A model generated the notes under the pieces. That model had not been told where the DNA came from, ran no database searches, and saw nothing but the letters and a program-made list of their open reading frames with translations. DNA of 43,007 nt from an uncultured Lactobacillus sp. Lineage in GTDB: Bacteria; Bacillota; Bacilli; Lactobacillales; Lactobacillaceae. The DNA is taken from assembly GCF_945290125.1 (NCBI RefSeq), contig NZ_CALYQV010000013.1, positions 1 through 43,007 on the forward strand. The letters are read 5' to 3'. The position numbers were made by a program, and so were the translations under genes. Positions 24,602 to 33,535 of the stretch are shown here, one piece after another. Within the stretch, counting starts at the first letter, position 1; each line of letters begins with the position of its first letter.

Positions 24602-24753
24602 TATTATAAATTTATTATAAATATATTATCTAAATTTAAACTATTATTGTGCCATACCAATTTTATGATTAAAAGATTGCTTGACCTATTATTTTTGCTG
24701 GTAAAATCAAAGCATAGCTGCTAGCAGGATTTTTAATTTTACACAAATAACCC

Positions 24754-25809
24754 CTAGTCTTTTTTCAGCTCCACAAAATGAATTTTCTGGCCTGCACCGA
24801 TTAGATTTAAAAGCGGTAAGTCTTGAGGCACCACTTGTCCTAAGACATTAACTTTCTTATCTGCTGGTAAATCACACTTAGTTATTTGTAATTCACCCTG
24901 ATAACGCAGATATAATTTATTATCACAAGTAATGGTTCCCCTAGGACGTGAACTTACTTTTTTCTGTGGTTCTGTGTTAAAAAGTTGGCGGCTACGCCCC
25001 TCCGTCAACCTAATCACATCTCGTGCAACATCTGGACGATTGCTCCATTCATAATTGAACAATTCAGGCAAGTTCTCATCAACGTGAAGTATAATAGTCT
25101 GCTGTTTAATGTAGTTTTTAAAACAGTCAATCATATTCGTTGTTAAAGAACCGTCTCCAATAAAGACATGATCGCAACCAAGCTGTTTTAATTCCAATGC
25201 GGCAGCTAAAGGATTCTCACCCCTATGTTTTTCAAGAGTTGGCAGTCCAGCATGAATAGGTCCACGCAGAACATCATCGCCCGCAACAAACGCCATCGTT
25301 TCCAAATTCATTTGGTGTAACCACTTATTTTTTTGTTCCAACCAATTTTCATCTAAGCCAGTTTCCGGACGAGGATAAAAATTGTGCCAAGCTTGCAAAT
25401 TTTCGAAGTTAGCACCGTGTTCTCGTAAAGCTGTTATGTCATCTTTATTTATAGTGCTGGCATTCAAAGCAATTGGCATTTTCTGCGAAAGTTTAGCTAT
25501 AGTAGCTGCGGATACACCGTCATCTATTCTTAGTCCAGTTAATCCCAGACTTGCAACCTGCTTTTCGTTATCTAGTAAAATTCCTAATTTCTCTAGTCCC
25601 TCTTTAGAAACGTCAGCAATGATATCTGTTTCTAAATTTTGACACCACTTGGTTAATTCAGCTAATCTTTTCAAAACAATTTTTTGATCATCTTCTGGTA
25701 TATGCAATGAAGTAAAAACAGTAGTCAATCCCGCATTACGCATTGCCAGCAGATAATTATAGTCATCAGCCGTAAAATCGCGGTTAAGATACATTGAAAA
25801 ACCTAGCAT
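24754..25809 (-). CDS. DUF871 family 6-phospho-N-acetylmuramidase (MupG-like), paralogue 1
   Basis: A 351-aa protein of the DUF871/MupG family: a TIM-barrel N-terminal domain (MLGFSMYLNRDFTADDYNYL, TVFTSLHIPEDD) and a small beta-rich C-terminal domain (RPRGTITCDNKLYLRYQGELQI). MupG of Staphylococcus aureus hydrolyses MurNAc-6P-GlcNAc to MurNAc-6P and GlcNAc, feeding MurQ. Shared family motifs are WHNFYPRPETGL and HAGLPTLEKHR. It sits between the esterase operon and the second DUF871 gene, with a TATAAT at 25860-25855 as probable -10. The AGGAAGAG site is 12 bases from the ATG, rather far. Confidence 0.85.
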   Translation of the reverse strand: MLGFSMYLNRDFTADDYNYLLAMRNAGLTTVFTSLHIPEDDQKIVLKRLAELTKWCQNLETDIIADVSKEGLEKLGILLDNEKQVASLGLTGLRIDDGVSAATIAKLSQKMPIALNASTINKDDITALREHGANFENLQAWHNFYPRPETGLDENWLEQKNKWLHQMNLETMAFVAGDDVLRGPIHAGLPTLEKHRGENPLAAALELKQLGCDHVFIGDGSLTTNMIDCFKNYIKQQTIILHVDENLPELFNYEWSNRPDVARDVIRLTEGRSRQLFNTEPQKKVSSRPRGTITCDNKLYLRYQGELQITKCDLPADKKVNVLGQVVPQDLPLLNLIGAGQKIHFVELKKD

Positions 25810-25890
25810 AGTAATTTAATTCTCTTCCTTTATATGAAATCACTTACATGTACAATTATACTATTTTTTATTTAGAAAAATGCATATTAA

Positions 25891-25918
25891 AAAGCCATGA
25901 GCAAGTGCTCATGGCTTT
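25891..25918 (-). terminator. Rho-independent terminator of the EIIC-MupG2 operon
   Basis: AAAGCCATGAGC and GCTCATGGCTTT pair perfectly around a 4-base loop, followed on the minus strand by TTAATA after the paired T's. It lies 15 bases downstream of the DUF871 paralogue 2 stop. Confidence 0.88.
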
Positions 25919-25933
25919 AATAATTAAATTAAC

Positions 25934-27034
25934 TTAGTTAGATTCTCGTAATATAAATGTACTCCAAGGCTCAATGTCTTTCAACAGATCCAAATCATCT
26001 GGACTGATGTGACCAACAAGATTACGTCTACCATCATTTGCAAATGGAGTTAAAACAATTTGTAATTCTCCCTTGTAGCGTGGATATTTATCATTGACAA
26101 CAACTATATCTCCTCTTTCAAAAGAGGCTTTATCGTTATTATGTGCAGGAATATCTTCTTTAGCATAAACGACACGGGGTTGTGTATCACGCAACAAAAA
26201 TTCCGAAGCATCACCGCGATACAAATGCGACTTTTTAAGACAAATTGTCTTCTCAATTGGCAAAATATCTTGTTCAAATTCAATTCCTAGAGCAGGAAAT
26301 GAACTGTTAAAAGCTTTCGCAGCAGCAGCTAGTTCATCTTCACTAGCAAACGCGTTGCCAAAAATAATATCATTAATTTTTTTACTTAAGCGCAAATGTG
26401 TTACTTGACTAAAAATGTCTCTTTGACGATCGCTTTCCATTGTTGGTAAACCTTCATGAACAGGCCACGGACCGAATTGAGCATTTTTAGATGAAATAAA
26501 CGCAGCAGTATGTAAACCATAGGCACGATACTTTTGTGAATATTCATTAAAAATCTTTTCACTTAATCCCGTGTATTCTTGAGGATAAAAGTTATGACAA
26601 CCAATCAAATTATCAACTTCAGGGTCATAAGCCATAATACTATCCAAATAATTAGTACCACGACTCATATTAAGTTCTATTTTTAACCCATATTGATTAT
26701 GAGTCATAGCGGCTTCTTCCATACCGCTGAAGCCCTCATCTAACCTTAAGCCCCAAACGCCTAAGTCATGGAAAAAGACTAAATCATTATAGTCAATTTT
26801 TAATTCTTTAAATAAAACGGGATTAATATCAACTACGGTTTTAAACCCTAAATCATTTGCATAAGCAACGTCTTTTTTTAACTTGGCAAGTAAATCTTCA
26901 CCGCTGGCACTCTTTAATTGCAAGAGTGAAGAAAAAATTCTGCTGTAGCCATACTTGTGAGCTAAATCCATATATTCTTTATCCTGCTCAAATGTACTTT
27001 GTTCGGGATAAAGGGAAATACCTAACTGTTTCAT
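25934..27034 (-). CDS. DUF871 family phospho-glycosidase (MupG-like), paralogue 2
   Basis: A 366-aa second member of the family, starting MKQLGISLYPEQSTFEQDKEYM, with motifs CHNFYPQEYTGL and VHEGLPTMESDRQR equivalent to those in paralogue 1 and the same two-domain layout. It is co-transcribed with a lactose/cellobiose-family EIIC (14-base gap, AAGGAG site), not with murQ. This suggests that it cleaves a different 6-phosphorylated disaccharide, although MurNAc-6P-GlcNAc cannot be excluded. It is clearly diverged from paralogue 1 in the first 60 residues. Intact. Confidence 0.82.
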   Translation of the reverse strand: MKQLGISLYPEQSTFEQDKEYMDLAHKYGYSRIFSSLLQLKSASGEDLLAKLKKDVAYANDLGFKTVVDINPVLFKELKIDYNDLVFFHDLGVWGLRLDEGFSGMEEAAMTHNQYGLKIELNMSRGTNYLDSIMAYDPEVDNLIGCHNFYPQEYTGLSEKIFNEYSQKYRAYGLHTAAFISSKNAQFGPWPVHEGLPTMESDRQRDIFSQVTHLRLSKKINDIIFGNAFASEDELAAAAKAFNSSFPALGIEFEQDILPIEKTICLKKSHLYRGDASEFLLRDTQPRVVYAKEDIPAHNNDKASFERGDIVVVNDKYPRYKGELQIVLTPFANDGRRNLVGHISPDDLDLLKDIEPWSTFILRESN

Positions 27035-27048
27035 AAAATTATTGCTCC

Positions 27049-28413
27049 TTAAACTTTATTAACTTTTTCAGGATCCATGTTATTAGATGCAATAACGAAT
27101 GGTACATAGATTAGGAAGCCAACAACCATATTAACAATTTGTAAGATAACTGAACGCCAGTCAATCGTAGCGATTATTGCGTTAAGGAATGGCGGCATTG
27201 CCCAAGTAATCTGTACTGCAACCGGACTTACCCAGCCGAGACTCAGAACACCATAGGCAATTGATACCATAACTAATGGAGCAAGAATGAATGGAATAAT
27301 GTAAATTGGGTTCAAAACAATTGGCATACCAAACATCATAGGCTCGTTAATGTTAAAGATTCCAGGTACTAGAGAAATTTTGGCAACGGCACGTTCATCT
27401 TCACGCTTTGAAAAGGCAAGAACAGCTAGGATAAGTAATAGTGTTGAACCTGCACCACCAATCCAAACATAAAGGTCGAAGTCGCTTCTAGTCCACATAT
27501 ATGGTAAAGCTTTTTGCATCTTGTGGGCATTAATATTAGCAATTAATGCTGTTGTCCAAATACTTTCAGTAACTGGAGCCAGAACATTGGTACCATGAAT
27601 ACCAAAGAACCAGAACAGTTGTACTAAGAACACAATTAATAGCAATGACCCATATCCTTGACCCATCTTCATTAATGGCTCTTGAATTGTTTGAGCAATC
27701 AAGTCAATAACTGTAGTGTTCTTCAAACTAAATAGATAATCAATAATACCGACAACGAACAAACCAGCAGTTGCTGGAATAATACCAGTAAAAGCGTTAG
27801 AAACTGCAGGTGGAACACTTGCTGGCATCTTAATAGTAATATGTCTCTTAACTAAAGCAATATAAACTGAAACTGAAATGGCACCCATAATCATTATGGT
27901 AAAGAAGCCGTAAGCACCAAAGTACTTATTAAAGTTAAACCAGCCCCAGGCACTAACATTTTTACCGACAACAGCTGTATCGGCATCAGTTAAAGTCTTT
28001 ATATCACCTTTAGTAAGAGCATTTTTCAAATCAACTGAAAAGCTCTGAGGCAAACTCATAATAAATGTGCCTAGTGTAAGAAGACCACCCGCAATTGGTT
28101 CAACTTTATATTGCACACACATCTGATAACCAAAGGTAAAGGCAAACAGCAAACCCAAAATAGCAGTTGATCCTGTCCAGACCATTGCGTCGATACTGAT
28201 CAGCCATTGCATTGAGTTAACAACACCCATCCAGCCTAGGTTGGTGGGAATGTCTCTAAAAATGGCATTCAATACACTAGCAACAGAACCAGCTAACATT
28301 ATTGGCATTATCGAAATAAAGGCATCACGTAAAGCTACAAGCCAACGAATTGAACCAATCTTGGCTGCAACAGGTACTAGATGCTTGTTTAGCCAATTAA
28401 TTATAGCATTCAT
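27049..28413 (-). CDS. PTS EIIC component, lactose/cellobiose family (CelB-like)
   Basis: A 454-aa membrane permease of the lactose/chitobiose PTS family. The N-terminus is MNAIINWLNKHLVPVAAKIGSIRWLVALRDAFISIMPIMLAGS, the conserved FFGIHGTNV is near the middle, and FNINEPMMFGMPIVLNP binds the sugar ring in this family. No EIIA or EIIB of this class is in the window, so they must come from elsewhere. Its partner is the DUF871 hydrolase just downstream, which implies import of a beta-linked disaccharide as its 6-phosphate. A cre-like half site overlaps its promoter. Confidence 0.9.
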   Translation of the reverse strand: MNAIINWLNKHLVPVAAKIGSIRWLVALRDAFISIMPIMLAGSVASVLNAIFRDIPTNLGWMGVVNSMQWLISIDAMVWTGSTAILGLLFAFTFGYQMCVQYKVEPIAGGLLTLGTFIMSLPQSFSVDLKNALTKGDIKTLTDADTAVVGKNVSAWGWFNFNKYFGAYGFFTIMIMGAISVSVYIALVKRHITIKMPASVPPAVSNAFTGIIPATAGLFVVGIIDYLFSLKNTTVIDLIAQTIQEPLMKMGQGYGSLLLIVFLVQLFWFFGIHGTNVLAPVTESIWTTALIANINAHKMQKALPYMWTRSDFDLYVWIGGAGSTLLLILAVLAFSKREDERAVAKISLVPGIFNINEPMMFGMPIVLNPIYIIPFILAPLVMVSIAYGVLSLGWVSPVAVQITWAMPPFLNAIIATIDWRSVILQIVNMVVGFLIYVPFVIASNNMDPEKVNKV

Positions 28414-28448
28414 AATATTTCCTCCTACTAATATTTCACTACAATTGT

Positions 28449-28479
28449 ATTATAGCACATTAAATGGAAACGTTTTACT
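28449..28479 (-). promoter_or_regulatory. Promoter with cre-like site for the CelB-like EIIC operon
   Basis: A minus-strand TATAAT is at 28454-28449. Overlapping the -35 area, ATGGAAACGTTTTACT (28464-28479, plus strand) has one perfect cre half (ATGGAAACG) and a weaker second half. Confidence 0.4.
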
Positions 28480-28699
28480 ATAAATCAGTGAAAAATGTTG
28501 TGGCAGTAGGATTTTCAGCTTTGGTCTAAACCAAATCAGTCTTCAATTTCAATATATTTATAGCTTTTAAATCTAAATGGTATATACCATATTTTTCTAA
28601 AAAAATTTTTACTTTTTGTTTATGCAATAAAAAAAGAAATTATTAAATTTAAATTATTTCCAACGATGAGTTAAATATATTATGTTTACGAAATCATGG

Positions 28700-29098
28700 T
28701 TACACCTTGTCCTTGTATGGTCGGTATGTCTCATGTTTGGTTGAATATTCCACTATGCTTTTTATCTTGTTATCAGAAAAAGCTATTAAAGAAACACCGT
28801 CAAAACAATATTCCTGCTTTTCTTTAGCATCAAAAAACCAAGTAACTACAAATTTACCAGTAGTAGTTTGTTCGATTTGAGAAATATCCCATCTTAAAAC
28901 TGTTTGCTCTTTAGACTTTGAATTGATATAGGCTTTTAATTCATTTAATCCCTCATAAGTGGCACCATAGCATTCACGATAATAGACATCTTGGTTAAAC
29001 CAGCTATCAAGTTCAGAAAAATCTTTTTTCAGCCATGAATTAAAGTAATTTCTGATGGTTTGCTTGTTTGCTATAGTTTGTTCAGTTGTGTGCATCAT
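28700..29098 (-). CDS. SnoaL/NTF2-like small protein
   Basis: A 132-aa protein of the nuclear-transport-factor-2-like fold. The opening helices (TIANKQTIRNYFNSWLKKDFSELDSWFNQDVYYRECYGATYEGLNELKAYI) and the later sheet strands (GKFVVTWFFDAKEKQEYCFDGVSLIAFSDNKIKSIVEY) are the standard pattern. Members act as small-molecule isomerases, hydratases or binding proteins, and the family alone does not tell which. It has a strong AGGAGGC site and lies downstream of the DeoR regulator in the same direction, 127 bases away, so it may belong to the sugar cluster. Confidence 0.75.
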   Translation of the reverse strand: MMHTTEQTIANKQTIRNYFNSWLKKDFSELDSWFNQDVYYRECYGATYEGLNELKAYINSKSKEQTVLRWDISQIEQTTTGKFVVTWFFDAKEKQEYCFDGVSLIAFSDNKIKSIVEYSTKHETYRPYKDKV

Positions 29099-29225
29099 TT
29101 TGCCTCCTGCCAGTTTTCATTTTGGCTTTTAGAATCTATCAATATTATAAGCTTAAAGTCAAACAGCTATATATAGTTTATTAGAGTAGAAAAAGCAATT
29201 CATCAAAGAATTGCTTTATAGCAAA

Positions 29226-29978
29226 CTATTTGGGATAAATAAGTTTAATATTCTTTTGTTTAAAGTACTCTAACCATTCTACACTTGGTTTTTTATCTGT
29301 AATCACATTACTTAATTTTGAAGCATCAATCAAATGAACGAAACCTTTTTTATCAAACTTCGTTGAATCCACTAGCAAATAAACTTCACTTGCTTGTTTA
29401 ATCATTATTTTTTTGATTATAGCTTCAGAATCAGTTGAGTCTGTTACCCCTTGCTCCATATCTAAACCTTTACAGCTAATTAAGGCTACATCGACATTAT
29501 AGTTTTGCAAAGTCCGCTCAGCTATTGCACCATGAAAAGAAATACTGTGTCGATCTAATATTCCTCCTGAGCAAATAAAGTTTGCACTCCCGGTATATAG
29601 CTGCCTTGGAACCTCGGCGGAATTAGAAACTACAGTTAAATCAGAGTCACGTAAATATTTCACTGCATTAACAACAGTAGTGCTTGAATCAGCAAAAATG
29701 CTATTACAATTAACTAAAAGTGGTATCACTTGCAGAGCAATTTTATCCTTACCATCTTTATTCTTAGATAAACGCCGATAAAATGGAACTGCAAAATCAA
29801 CCTTTGCTTCATTAAGTACCGCTCCTCCGTAAGTACGATTAATGAAGCCCTCAGATTCTAATTGGTTTAAATCTCTTCTAATAGTCTGATTGGTAACATT
29901 AAACTTATCACTTAATTCTGAAATATTCACAGTGTGATTGTTCATTAATTCTTTTTTTATAAGTTCTATTCGTTCCAT
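29226..29978 (-). CDS. DeoR-family transcriptional regulator
   Basis: About 250 residues. The N-terminal helix-turn-helix reads MERIELIKKELMNNHTVNISELSDKFNVTNQTIRRDLNQLESEGFINRTYGGAV. The DeoR sensor domain, related to phosphosugar isomerases, follows (DSSTTVVNAVKYL, VALISCKGLDMEQGVTDSTDSEA, VYLLVDSTKFDKKGFVHL). The frame also opens at a GTG at 29990; the ATG at 29978 with GTGGGA upstream gives the usual N-terminus. DeoR proteins usually sense a phosphorylated intermediate of the sugar they control. Its neighbours, the aldolase-dehydrogenase-MFS operon and the divergent operon, are the obvious targets. Confidence 0.88.
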   Translation of the reverse strand: MERIELIKKELMNNHTVNISELSDKFNVTNQTIRRDLNQLESEGFINRTYGGAVLNEAKVDFAVPFYRRLSKNKDGKDKIALQVIPLLVNCNSIFADSSTTVVNAVKYLRDSDLTVVSNSAEVPRQLYTGSANFICSGGILDRHSISFHGAIAERTLQNYNVDVALISCKGLDMEQGVTDSTDSEAIIKKIMIKQASEVYLLVDSTKFDKKGFVHLIDASKLSNVITDKKPSVEWLEYFKQKNIKLIYPK

Positions 29979-30039
29979 ATTAGTTCCCACTTCCGCCGTT
30001 CTATAAGACTATTCTAGCAAATGTTTAATTCATATAATA

Positions 30040-30052
30040 TGAAATTGTTTCA
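30040..30052. promoter_or_regulatory. Inverted repeat TGAAA-TTG-TTTCA, candidate DeoR operator
   Basis: Perfect 5-base arms, 62 bases upstream of the DeoR start. This could be an autoregulatory site. No identical copy was seen at the divergent promoter near 33520. Confidence 0.3.
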
Positions 30053-30074
30053 CATTTTTTAAAAAGACAAAATA

Positions 30075-30098
30075 AGACCAAGTTTTTCAACCTGGTCT
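30075..30098 (-). terminator. Rho-independent terminator of the aldolase operon
   Basis: AGACCA and TGGTCT form the core of a hairpin that extends outward with one bulge through A/T pairs. It is followed on the minus strand by TATTTTGTCTTTTT. It separates the aldolase operon from the DeoR gene. Confidence 0.65.
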
Positions 30099-30141
30099 AT
30101 TTTATATAATTCCGACAATAAAATAAATTTTAAAATATAAC

Positions 30142-30996
30142 TTAATAGTTTTCCAGCCTTAAGTCAGCTTTATTTTGAGAGCCCAGAACATGAATCTTAT
30201 GAACTGCTTCATCTTTTATAGCTTCACGGACATACTTTTGAACTTCTAGATAAAGTTGGTCACTATGAGCGTTAGCAGCTTTCATTGCAGCAATACCTAG
30301 ATCAGTATGAATGTTAACTTTACAAATTCCCATTGATACAGCTTTAGATACCTGTTCATCTGGTATTCCAGAAGCGCCGTGTAAAACCAATGGTACAGGA
30401 ACTGCTTTAGCTACTTTTTCCAAAACCTCAAAATTAAGATGAGGAGTTGAAGTATAGACACCATGTACCTGACCAATTGCTACAGCTAATGAGTCACAAT
30501 GAGTTTTATCCACAAATTCTTTAGCTACTGAAGGATCAGTATACTGATAACCTTCCATTGCTTTTTCATACTTATTAGGATCAGCTACGTGACCAAGTTC
30601 AGCTTCGACTCCAACATTTAATGGATGAAAGTAATCTACTACCTTTTTAGTTTCAGCAATATTTTCTTCAAATGGTAATTTCGAAGCATCCCTCATGACA
30701 GAATTCATTCCGTAATCATAGCCATTTTTTACAATATCAAAACTGCGACCGTGATCCCAGTGAGTTATTACAGGCAGTGTGGAATGTTTAGCCATTGAAA
30801 CCATCATTCCAGCATATTCCTCAAATATTGTATTGTGAATAAAACCAGTACCAAAAGATATAATCACCGGAGAGTTTTCTTGTTCACTAGCATCCATGAC
30901 ACCTTCAAGCATTTCGACATTCCAAACGTTAAAATGTGGAATAGCAAAATGATGTTTCTGTGCAATTTTTTCCCAATATCTAATATCTGCTAACAT
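30142..30996 (-). CDS. Class II (zinc-dependent) ketose-bisphosphate aldolase family protein
   Basis: A 284-aa enzyme of the fructose/tagatose-bisphosphate aldolase family (FbaA/GatY/KbaY type). Metal ligands and catalytic residues are at expected spacings: Asp81-His82 in THWDHGRSF, Glu131 in VGVEAELGH, His178 in QVHGVY and His206 in LHGASGIP, plus the phosphate-binding KVNIHTDLG (226-234). The family reaction splits a ketose phosphate to DHAP and an aldehyde. HWDHG replaces the more usual HLDHG. It is last in an operon with a dehydrogenase and an MFS transporter, so a catabolic role in the cluster is more likely than glycolysis. The exact substrate is unknown. Confidence 0.85.
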   Translation of the reverse strand: MLADIRYWEKIAQKHHFAIPHFNVWNVEMLEGVMDASEQENSPVIISFGTGFIHNTIFEEYAGMMVSMAKHSTLPVITHWDHGRSFDIVKNGYDYGMNSVMRDASKLPFEENIAETKKVVDYFHPLNVGVEAELGHVADPNKYEKAMEGYQYTDPSVAKEFVDKTHCDSLAVAIGQVHGVYTSTPHLNFEVLEKVAKAVPVPLVLHGASGIPDEQVSKAVSMGICKVNIHTDLGIAAMKAANAHSDQLYLEVQKYVREAIKDEAVHKIHVLGSQNKADLRLENY

Positions 30997-31014
30997 ACCA
31001 AATTATCTCCAATC

Positions 31015-32091
31015 TTAATCATCATAGTCATAATGAAATACTACTTTGATGGCCGATTTATCTGCCATAGCATCAAAGCCTTTTTGCCATTCCGATAGTC
31101 CAAATCTATGAGTAATCATTGATTCAACATCAATTTTGTGAGCTGCCAGCAGCTTAATTGTACGACGCCAAGTAGATGAACTGTATGCCTGGTGGCCCTT
31201 AATATCAATGTTCCATTCAGTAATACGATTGATTGGAAAATTAAATGGTTGGTAACCCATGCCGACACGTACGATCGTAGCATTTGGACGTACCATTTCA
31301 ATTGCTTGATGTAATGCGACCATAGCACCTGAACATTCAATAACAGTGCCCAGATTGTCTTCTCCTATAATCTCTTTGCAGCGGCTTACAACATCTTCTT
31401 TAGAACCGTTAATACAATCTGTTGCACCTAATTTCTTAGCGACATCAAATCTATATTTTGTATCTGCATCAAGACCAACCATTACAATCTTCAATGCTCC
31501 CATTAACTTCGCAATTTGGACTGAAAATAATCCCAATGGTCCTGTACCAAATACGACTACATCATCACCAGGTTTTAAGCCAGATTGTTCTGCAACAGCT
31601 TTATATGCATTACTAATAGGATCAAGACAACTTGCTTCTTCATATTTGACACCATCAGGAATCTTCCACAAAGCGTGCTTGTGAATACGCAGTATTTCAC
31701 CAGGAACTAAACAGTACTTGGTGTAGCCACCACCCCAATGATTATTATCTAAACCTAAATTGACCTTATGTGGACAAAGGAGAAAGTCACCATCATCACA
31801 GGCTGGACATACACCACAAACATGGCCTGTATTGTCAGAAACTACTTTGTCGCCTACTTTCCAATCTGTTACCTTGTCGCCAACTTTAACAATATCACCA
31901 GCAAATTCATGGCCACGAATAGAGTTAAATTCTTTTGAACCATTATCAACTTTATAGTGCTTCATATCCGCACCACAAATAGTGGCAGCTTTAATTTCTA
32001 CTAAGACATCCTCTGGACCAACTTCTGGCACAGGAACATCAATCATCTTATAGCCACCGAATTCTTTACCATAACGAGCTAAAGCTTTCAT
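31015..32091 (-). CDS. Zinc-dependent medium-chain dehydrogenase (polyol/threonine DH type)
   Basis: A 358-aa MDR-family dehydrogenase. Catalytic zinc ligands are Cys39 (ATICGADMKHY) and His61-Glu62 (GHEFAG). The full four-cysteine structural zinc site CGVCPACDDGDFLLC (Cys92, 95, 98, 106) is present, and the NAD-binding GTGPLG is at 182-187. It oxidises an alcohol group of a sugar, polyol or amino acid with NAD(P). In this operon, downstream of an MFS importer and before an aldolase, a polyol or sugar dehydrogenase is likeliest. It starts after AGAGGATATT and is 18 bases before the aldolase. Confidence 0.85.
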   Translation of the reverse strand: MKALARYGKEFGGYKMIDVPVPEVGPEDVLVEIKAATICGADMKHYKVDNGSKEFNSIRGHEFAGDIVKVGDKVTDWKVGDKVVSDNTGHVCGVCPACDDGDFLLCPHKVNLGLDNNHWGGGYTKYCLVPGEILRIHKHALWKIPDGVKYEEASCLDPISNAYKAVAEQSGLKPGDDVVVFGTGPLGLFSVQIAKLMGALKIVMVGLDADTKYRFDVAKKLGATDCINGSKEDVVSRCKEIIGEDNLGTVIECSGAMVALHQAIEMVRPNATIVRVGMGYQPFNFPINRITEWNIDIKGHQAYSSSTWRRTIKLLAAHKIDVESMITHRFGLSEWQKGFDAMADKSAIKVVFHYDYDD

Positions 32092-32106
32092 TTTAATATC
32101 CTCTTT

Positions 32107-33483
32107 CTATTTTATTGAACCAATTTCTTCTACAGATTTTCCTCTTGTTTCAATACCAAAAATACCAATTATAATTGCCGTTATTAAACACGTGATTCCA
32201 AGTAATATGAATACTCCAGTAATGCCAACTGAATCAAGCAACTTGGCAACAATGAAAGGAACAATTATTCCACTAATCCTTCCTATGGCATTGCACAAGC
32301 CAGATCCCCTTAATTTGGCATAGGTTGGCCAAATTTCAGGGACATATACAGCAGAGGCATAACAAACAAACATATAAACAGAAATCATTAGGAAAAAGCC
32401 CAAAATCGAGATCATCAACATACTCCTTTGAAAAGAGTAAATATAGCCTAGTACGGCCATGAAACTCAAGAGACCGATTCCCATAACTTTGCGCGGTATT
32501 TTATCCATTATTAGCGTTGCAATAAAAATACCTACAGGTGCACCAAACATGTTCATAGTATTAAGAAAAACAGACTTCTTAAGATCTATTCCTTGAGCGA
32601 GGAACATAGTTGGTAACCAGTTTATTAAGGTATATTGCGTAACATTCATAGCAATTAAAGCAAATGAACCAAGTATTACTCTTTTAAGCAAATTTCCTTT
32701 AAAAAATTCCGTATAAGAAATATTTTGTTTTTCTTCTTCATTTTTTTCAGTCTTGTCTTTATGAATTTCAGGCAAAACACTATTAGTCTCTTTTGAAACC
32801 TCATTTTCAATATTGGTTAAAACTTTTTCTGCGTCAGCATAACGTCCCTTTGACTCTAACCATCTGGGGCTTTCGGGAAAAGCTTTCCACGCAATTAGAG
32901 AAATGAATGTTGAAAGTAACGCAGGAATTACAAATTGCAACCTCCAGTTCATTTCTGGAGCAACAATTTCTGTTAGTAGCATTGCTATCAATGAGCAAAT
33001 AGGATATGACCAATTTCCCACAAATGAAATTCGGGATGACCAAGTACCTCTACTTCTTGATGGCATGTATTCCGTAAAACTGGCAAAAAGTATAGTTAAT
33101 AGCGCTCCTAAAGCCAGTCCCATGAAAAACCTAACTACCATTAAGAAATTCATATTAGGAGAAACAGCTGCAACTAACATAGTAATTATGTGCATTACTT
33201 CAAAAAGCAAAAAAGTTTTTTTCCTGCCATATTTATCACCAATAGAGCCACCAATTAAAGCTCCAAAGAACATTCCGGCAGTGCTTAATGAAGTAAACAA
33301 TGCAGTCTGACTGTTATTTGTCCAACCAATTACTTTTAATTGTGCAAGGACTAGCCCTCCTATTGCATTACTCCAGCAGGTTAATAGTGCAAAACCAACT
33401 ATTGCAAAAATTTTCCAATGAAATTTACTAGTTGGCAATCTATCTAATCTTGCCCCGGCAAAGGGCGAATTGTCATTTTTCAT
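32107..33483 (-). CDS. MFS sugar/organic-acid importer (minus operon)
   Basis: A 458-aa transporter with 12 helices in the sugar-porter/NiaP-SV2-like branch of the MFS: GGSIGDKYGRKKTFLLFEV after helix 2, FPESPRWLESKGRY at the central loop and PEIWPTYAKLRGSGLCNAIGR near helix 10-11. The central loop is charged (EIHKDKTEKNEEEKQ). Import without phosphorylation by proton symport is expected. AAGGAGG precedes the ATG. It is the first gene of the operon, transcribed from a promoter in the shared 276-base divergent region, and is homologous to the MFS gene on the other side. Confidence 0.88.
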   Translation of the reverse strand: MKNDNSPFAGARLDRLPTSKFHWKIFAIVGFALLTCWSNAIGGLVLAQLKVIGWTNNSQTALFTSLSTAGMFFGALIGGSIGDKYGRKKTFLLFEVMHIITMLVAAVSPNMNFLMVVRFFMGLALGALLTILFASFTEYMPSRSRGTWSSRISFVGNWSYPICSLIAMLLTEIVAPEMNWRLQFVIPALLSTFISLIAWKAFPESPRWLESKGRYADAEKVLTNIENEVSKETNSVLPEIHKDKTEKNEEEKQNISYTEFFKGNLLKRVILGSFALIAMNVTQYTLINWLPTMFLAQGIDLKKSVFLNTMNMFGAPVGIFIATLIMDKIPRKVMGIGLLSFMAVLGYIYSFQRSMLMISILGFFLMISVYMFVCYASAVYVPEIWPTYAKLRGSGLCNAIGRISGIIVPFIVAKLLDSVGITGVFILLGITCLITAIIIGIFGIETRGKSVEEIGSIK

Positions 33484-33519
33484 GTTGACCTCCTTACAAG
33501 AAAGTCCTTACTATCGATC

Positions 33520-33531
33520 GAGTCATGACTC
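33520..33531. promoter_or_regulatory. Palindrome GAGTCATGACTC at minus-operon promoter
   Basis: A perfect 12-base palindrome lies just downstream of the minus-strand -10 (TATAAT, 33541-33536), where a repressor would block initiation. It is the best candidate operator in the divergent region. Confidence 0.45.
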
Positions 33532-33535
33532 AACT

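Noticed and set aside
24690..24725. Palindrome CTGCTAGCAG near 24718 as terminator or operator
   Set aside because: It has no T tail, no matching copy elsewhere and is not placed at the recognised promoter; too short to call.
28620..28670. A/T-rich inverted repeat (GAAATTATT and AATTATTTC region)
   Set aside because: It consists only of A/T pairs with no G/C stem, expected by chance in such sequence.
32903..33310. 135-codon plus-strand frame opposite the MFS gene
   Set aside because: It is antisense to conserved MFS motifs and has no ribosome site.
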